Assembly: GCA_002345965.1 (NCBI GenBank)
Contig: DDTF01000027.1
Span: forward strand, 1,267-65,266
Direction of reading: 5' to 3'
From: Flammeovirgaceae bacterium UBA2371
Lineage (GTDB): Bacteria; Bacteroidota; Bacteroidia; Cytophagales; Cyclobacteriaceae
DNA: 64,000 nucleotides
The notes beneath the pieces are model-generated. The model had not been told where the DNA came from. It ran no database searches and saw only the letters and a program-made list of their open reading frames with translations. Below, one piece after another: positions 62,809 to 64,000 of the stretch. Each line of letters starts with the position of its first letter. Positions within the stretch are counted from its first letter, which is position 1. The position numbers were made by a program, and so were the translations under genes.

Positions 62809-63984
62809 TCAGCCTTTATAGCTGATTCTATATATCATTCCACCTTTGTCATCAGATACCAACATAGATCCATCAGGTAACACCAGCACATCTACAGGTC
62901 TTCCCCATGCTTCTTGGGTTTCATGATTCAGCCAACCTTCTGCAAAGGTTTCATAACCGACAGCCTTTCCATTTTCCAACTTTACCATGCTCACCAGGTG
63001 TCCGCTTTTCTTTGTCCGGTTCCATGAGCCATGCTCTGCAATGATAGCCTGATTTTTATATTCTGCCGGAAACATAGTCCCCGTATAAAATTTTACTCCC
63101 AGTGGTGCCACATGTGCATTCAGGTTCTGAACAGGAGCGGTAAAATCTGAACATGGTCTTTTATTTCCAAATTCAGGATCTTTGATTGTGCCACCATGGC
63201 AGTAGGGGTAACCGAAGTGCATTCCTGCTGTGGGTGCTGTATTCAACTCGCAAGGAGGAACATCATCACCCATCATATCGCGGCCATTGTCTGTAAACCA
63301 TAGGGCTTTGGTATCTGGATGCCAGGTGAAACCAACTGTATTGCGAATACCGCTTGCATATATCTCCATACCTGATCCATCAGCATTCATTCTGGTAATG
63401 CTTGCATAAACGGGTTTTTCTGACTCACAGATATTGCAAGGTGCCCCTACAGGTACATACAATTTTCCGTCTGGCCCAAATGCGATGTATTTCCATCCAT
63501 GATGCGTTTCAGTAGGATATTGATCATAGATTACTTCAGGTACTCCTGGATTGGAAAGGTTATTTTCAATGTCTTTAAACTTGAGAATTCGGCTTACCTC
63601 AGCCACATAAAGGTCTCCATCTTTAAAAGCTACACCATTGGGCATATTAAGCCCAGATGCAATTACCCACCGCTTATCGGCTTTAAAATCACCATCTGTG
63701 TCTTTTACCGCATAAACCTTATCCTCATTTCTGTTGCCTATAAATAATGTTCCTGAGGGTGACAGCGCCATCGATCTGGCATTACTTACCTCAGCAAATA
63801 CACTGATTTCAAATCCTGCTGGAAGTTTGATGGTATTCAACGGCAGATTTGCACTTGCTTCCGTAAGTGCCGGACTGGAATTGTCTGGCTGGTCAGTGGC
63901 TGTTATAGTTTCTTTGCTGGAACTGTTGCAACCGTTAAGACCGAAAAACACCAGAGCCGTCAATGTGCTCAATAAATACTTCAT
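62809..63984 (-). CDS. Sorbosone/PQQ-type glucose dehydrogenase-like lipoprotein
   Basis: This 391-residue lipoprotein (lipobox LNGC, Cys about residue 19) carries a six-bladed propeller resembling the sorbosone dehydrogenase/YliI family: IKLPAGFEISVFAEVSNARSM, GTLFIGNRNEDKVYAV, HHGWKYIAFGPDGKLYVPVGAPCN, ASGIRNTVGFTWHPDTKALWF, and HGSWNRTKKSGH. A CxxC pair (CNICES) is in the middle. Related proteins oxidise sugars with PQQ; it is not certain this one binds PQQ. It is probably an outer-membrane-anchored enzyme. The start lies near the right edge at 63984 and is complete. Confidence 0.88.
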   Translation of the reverse strand: MKYLLSTLTALVFFGLNGCNSSSKETITATDQPDNSSPALTEASANLPLNTIKLPAGFEISVFAEVSNARSMALSPSGTLFIGNRNEDKVYAVKDTDGDFKADKRWVIASGLNMPNGVAFKDGDLYVAEVSRILKFKDIENNLSNPGVPEVIYDQYPTETHHGWKYIAFGPDGKLYVPVGAPCNICESEKPVYASITRMNADGSGMEIYASGIRNTVGFTWHPDTKALWFTDNGRDMMGDDVPPCELNTAPTAGMHFGYPYCHGGTIKDPEFGNKRPCSDFTAPVQNLNAHVAPLGVKFYTGTMFPAEYKNQAIIAEHGSWNRTKKSGHLVSMVKLENGKAVGYETFAEGWLNHETQEAWGRPVDVLVLPDGSMLVSDDKGGMIYRISYKG

Positions 63985-64000
63985 ACTTCTAAAATTTAAG

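Overview
This window looks like a chromosomal segment of a member of the Bacteroidota, most likely a free-living Cytophagales-type bacterium. That placement is inferred from gene content: type IX secretion (T9SS) cargo with gliding-type C-terminal sorting domains, a PorP/SprF barrel, outer-membrane barrels in which many secreted proteins begin with a signal peptide ending in AQ, DUF1501/DUF1800, BlaI/M56 and DUF4159 genes, and a few TAnnTTTG-like -7 promoter boxes. I see no rRNA, tRNA, CRISPR array, insertion sequence or prophage. Coding density is high, and no gene-free gap exceeds about 300 bases once two very small genes are added.

Layout. Bases 1-8053 (minus) hold a secretion/adhesion operon: a PorP/SprF barrel fused to a SPOR domain, a 1052-residue FG-GAP/Ig protein with a CHU_C sorting domain, and a second giant FG-GAP/SprB-repeat protein that runs off the left edge. 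Bases 8143-15883 (plus) carry an outer-membrane barrel, a prohibitin-like SPFH protein, citrate synthase, an acyl-CoA-binding protein, RsmE, NAD-dependent DNA ligase, a DUF6913-like protein and DapA. A 59-residue histone H1-like gene (15936-16115, minus) and an alpha-oxoamine synthase for sphingo- or sulfonolipid synthesis follow. Bases 17676-21022 (plus) are biotin carboxylase, DUF1015 and Maf. Bases 21004-28473 (minus) carry a glycosyltransferase, an S9 peptidase, a periplasmic adaptor, TolC and the serine dehydratase beta subunit.

Bases 28699-34787 contain what looks like a complete cyanophycin cycle: cyanophycin synthetase, divergent cyanophycinase, and an isoaspartyl peptidase convergent with it. 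The peptidase lies in one minus-strand unit with an ABM-fold protein and a Cys/Met-metabolism PLP enzyme. Next come a sensor kinase/response regulator pair, thymidylate synthase, a lipoprotein, DUF4159, and a BlaI-M56 operon preceded by two matching 16-bp dyads. Bases 43164-48350 (minus) form a tightly overlapping alaS-gatB-TlpA-like operon. Bases 48444-53196 (plus) carry tandem M23 peptidases, CapA, a MerR regulator and DprA, followed by an HMG-CoA lyase on minus.

Bases 54220-59756 (plus) are a four-gene export cluster: DUF1800, DUF1501 with both a twin-arginine motif and a T9SS sorting domain, an outer-membrane barrel and a lipoprotein. MurB, a 30-residue Lys/Ala-rich peptide gene with its own promoter-like sequence and terminator, a dCMP deaminase, DUF2911, a small exported protein and a sorbosone-dehydrogenase-like lipoprotein close the window. 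The strongest leads are the cyanophycin cluster, the DUF1800-DUF1501 export cluster, the PorP/SprF-SPOR fusion, the BlaI double operator and the two tiny histone-like genes. All functional assignments come from reading motifs by eye; no database search was run.
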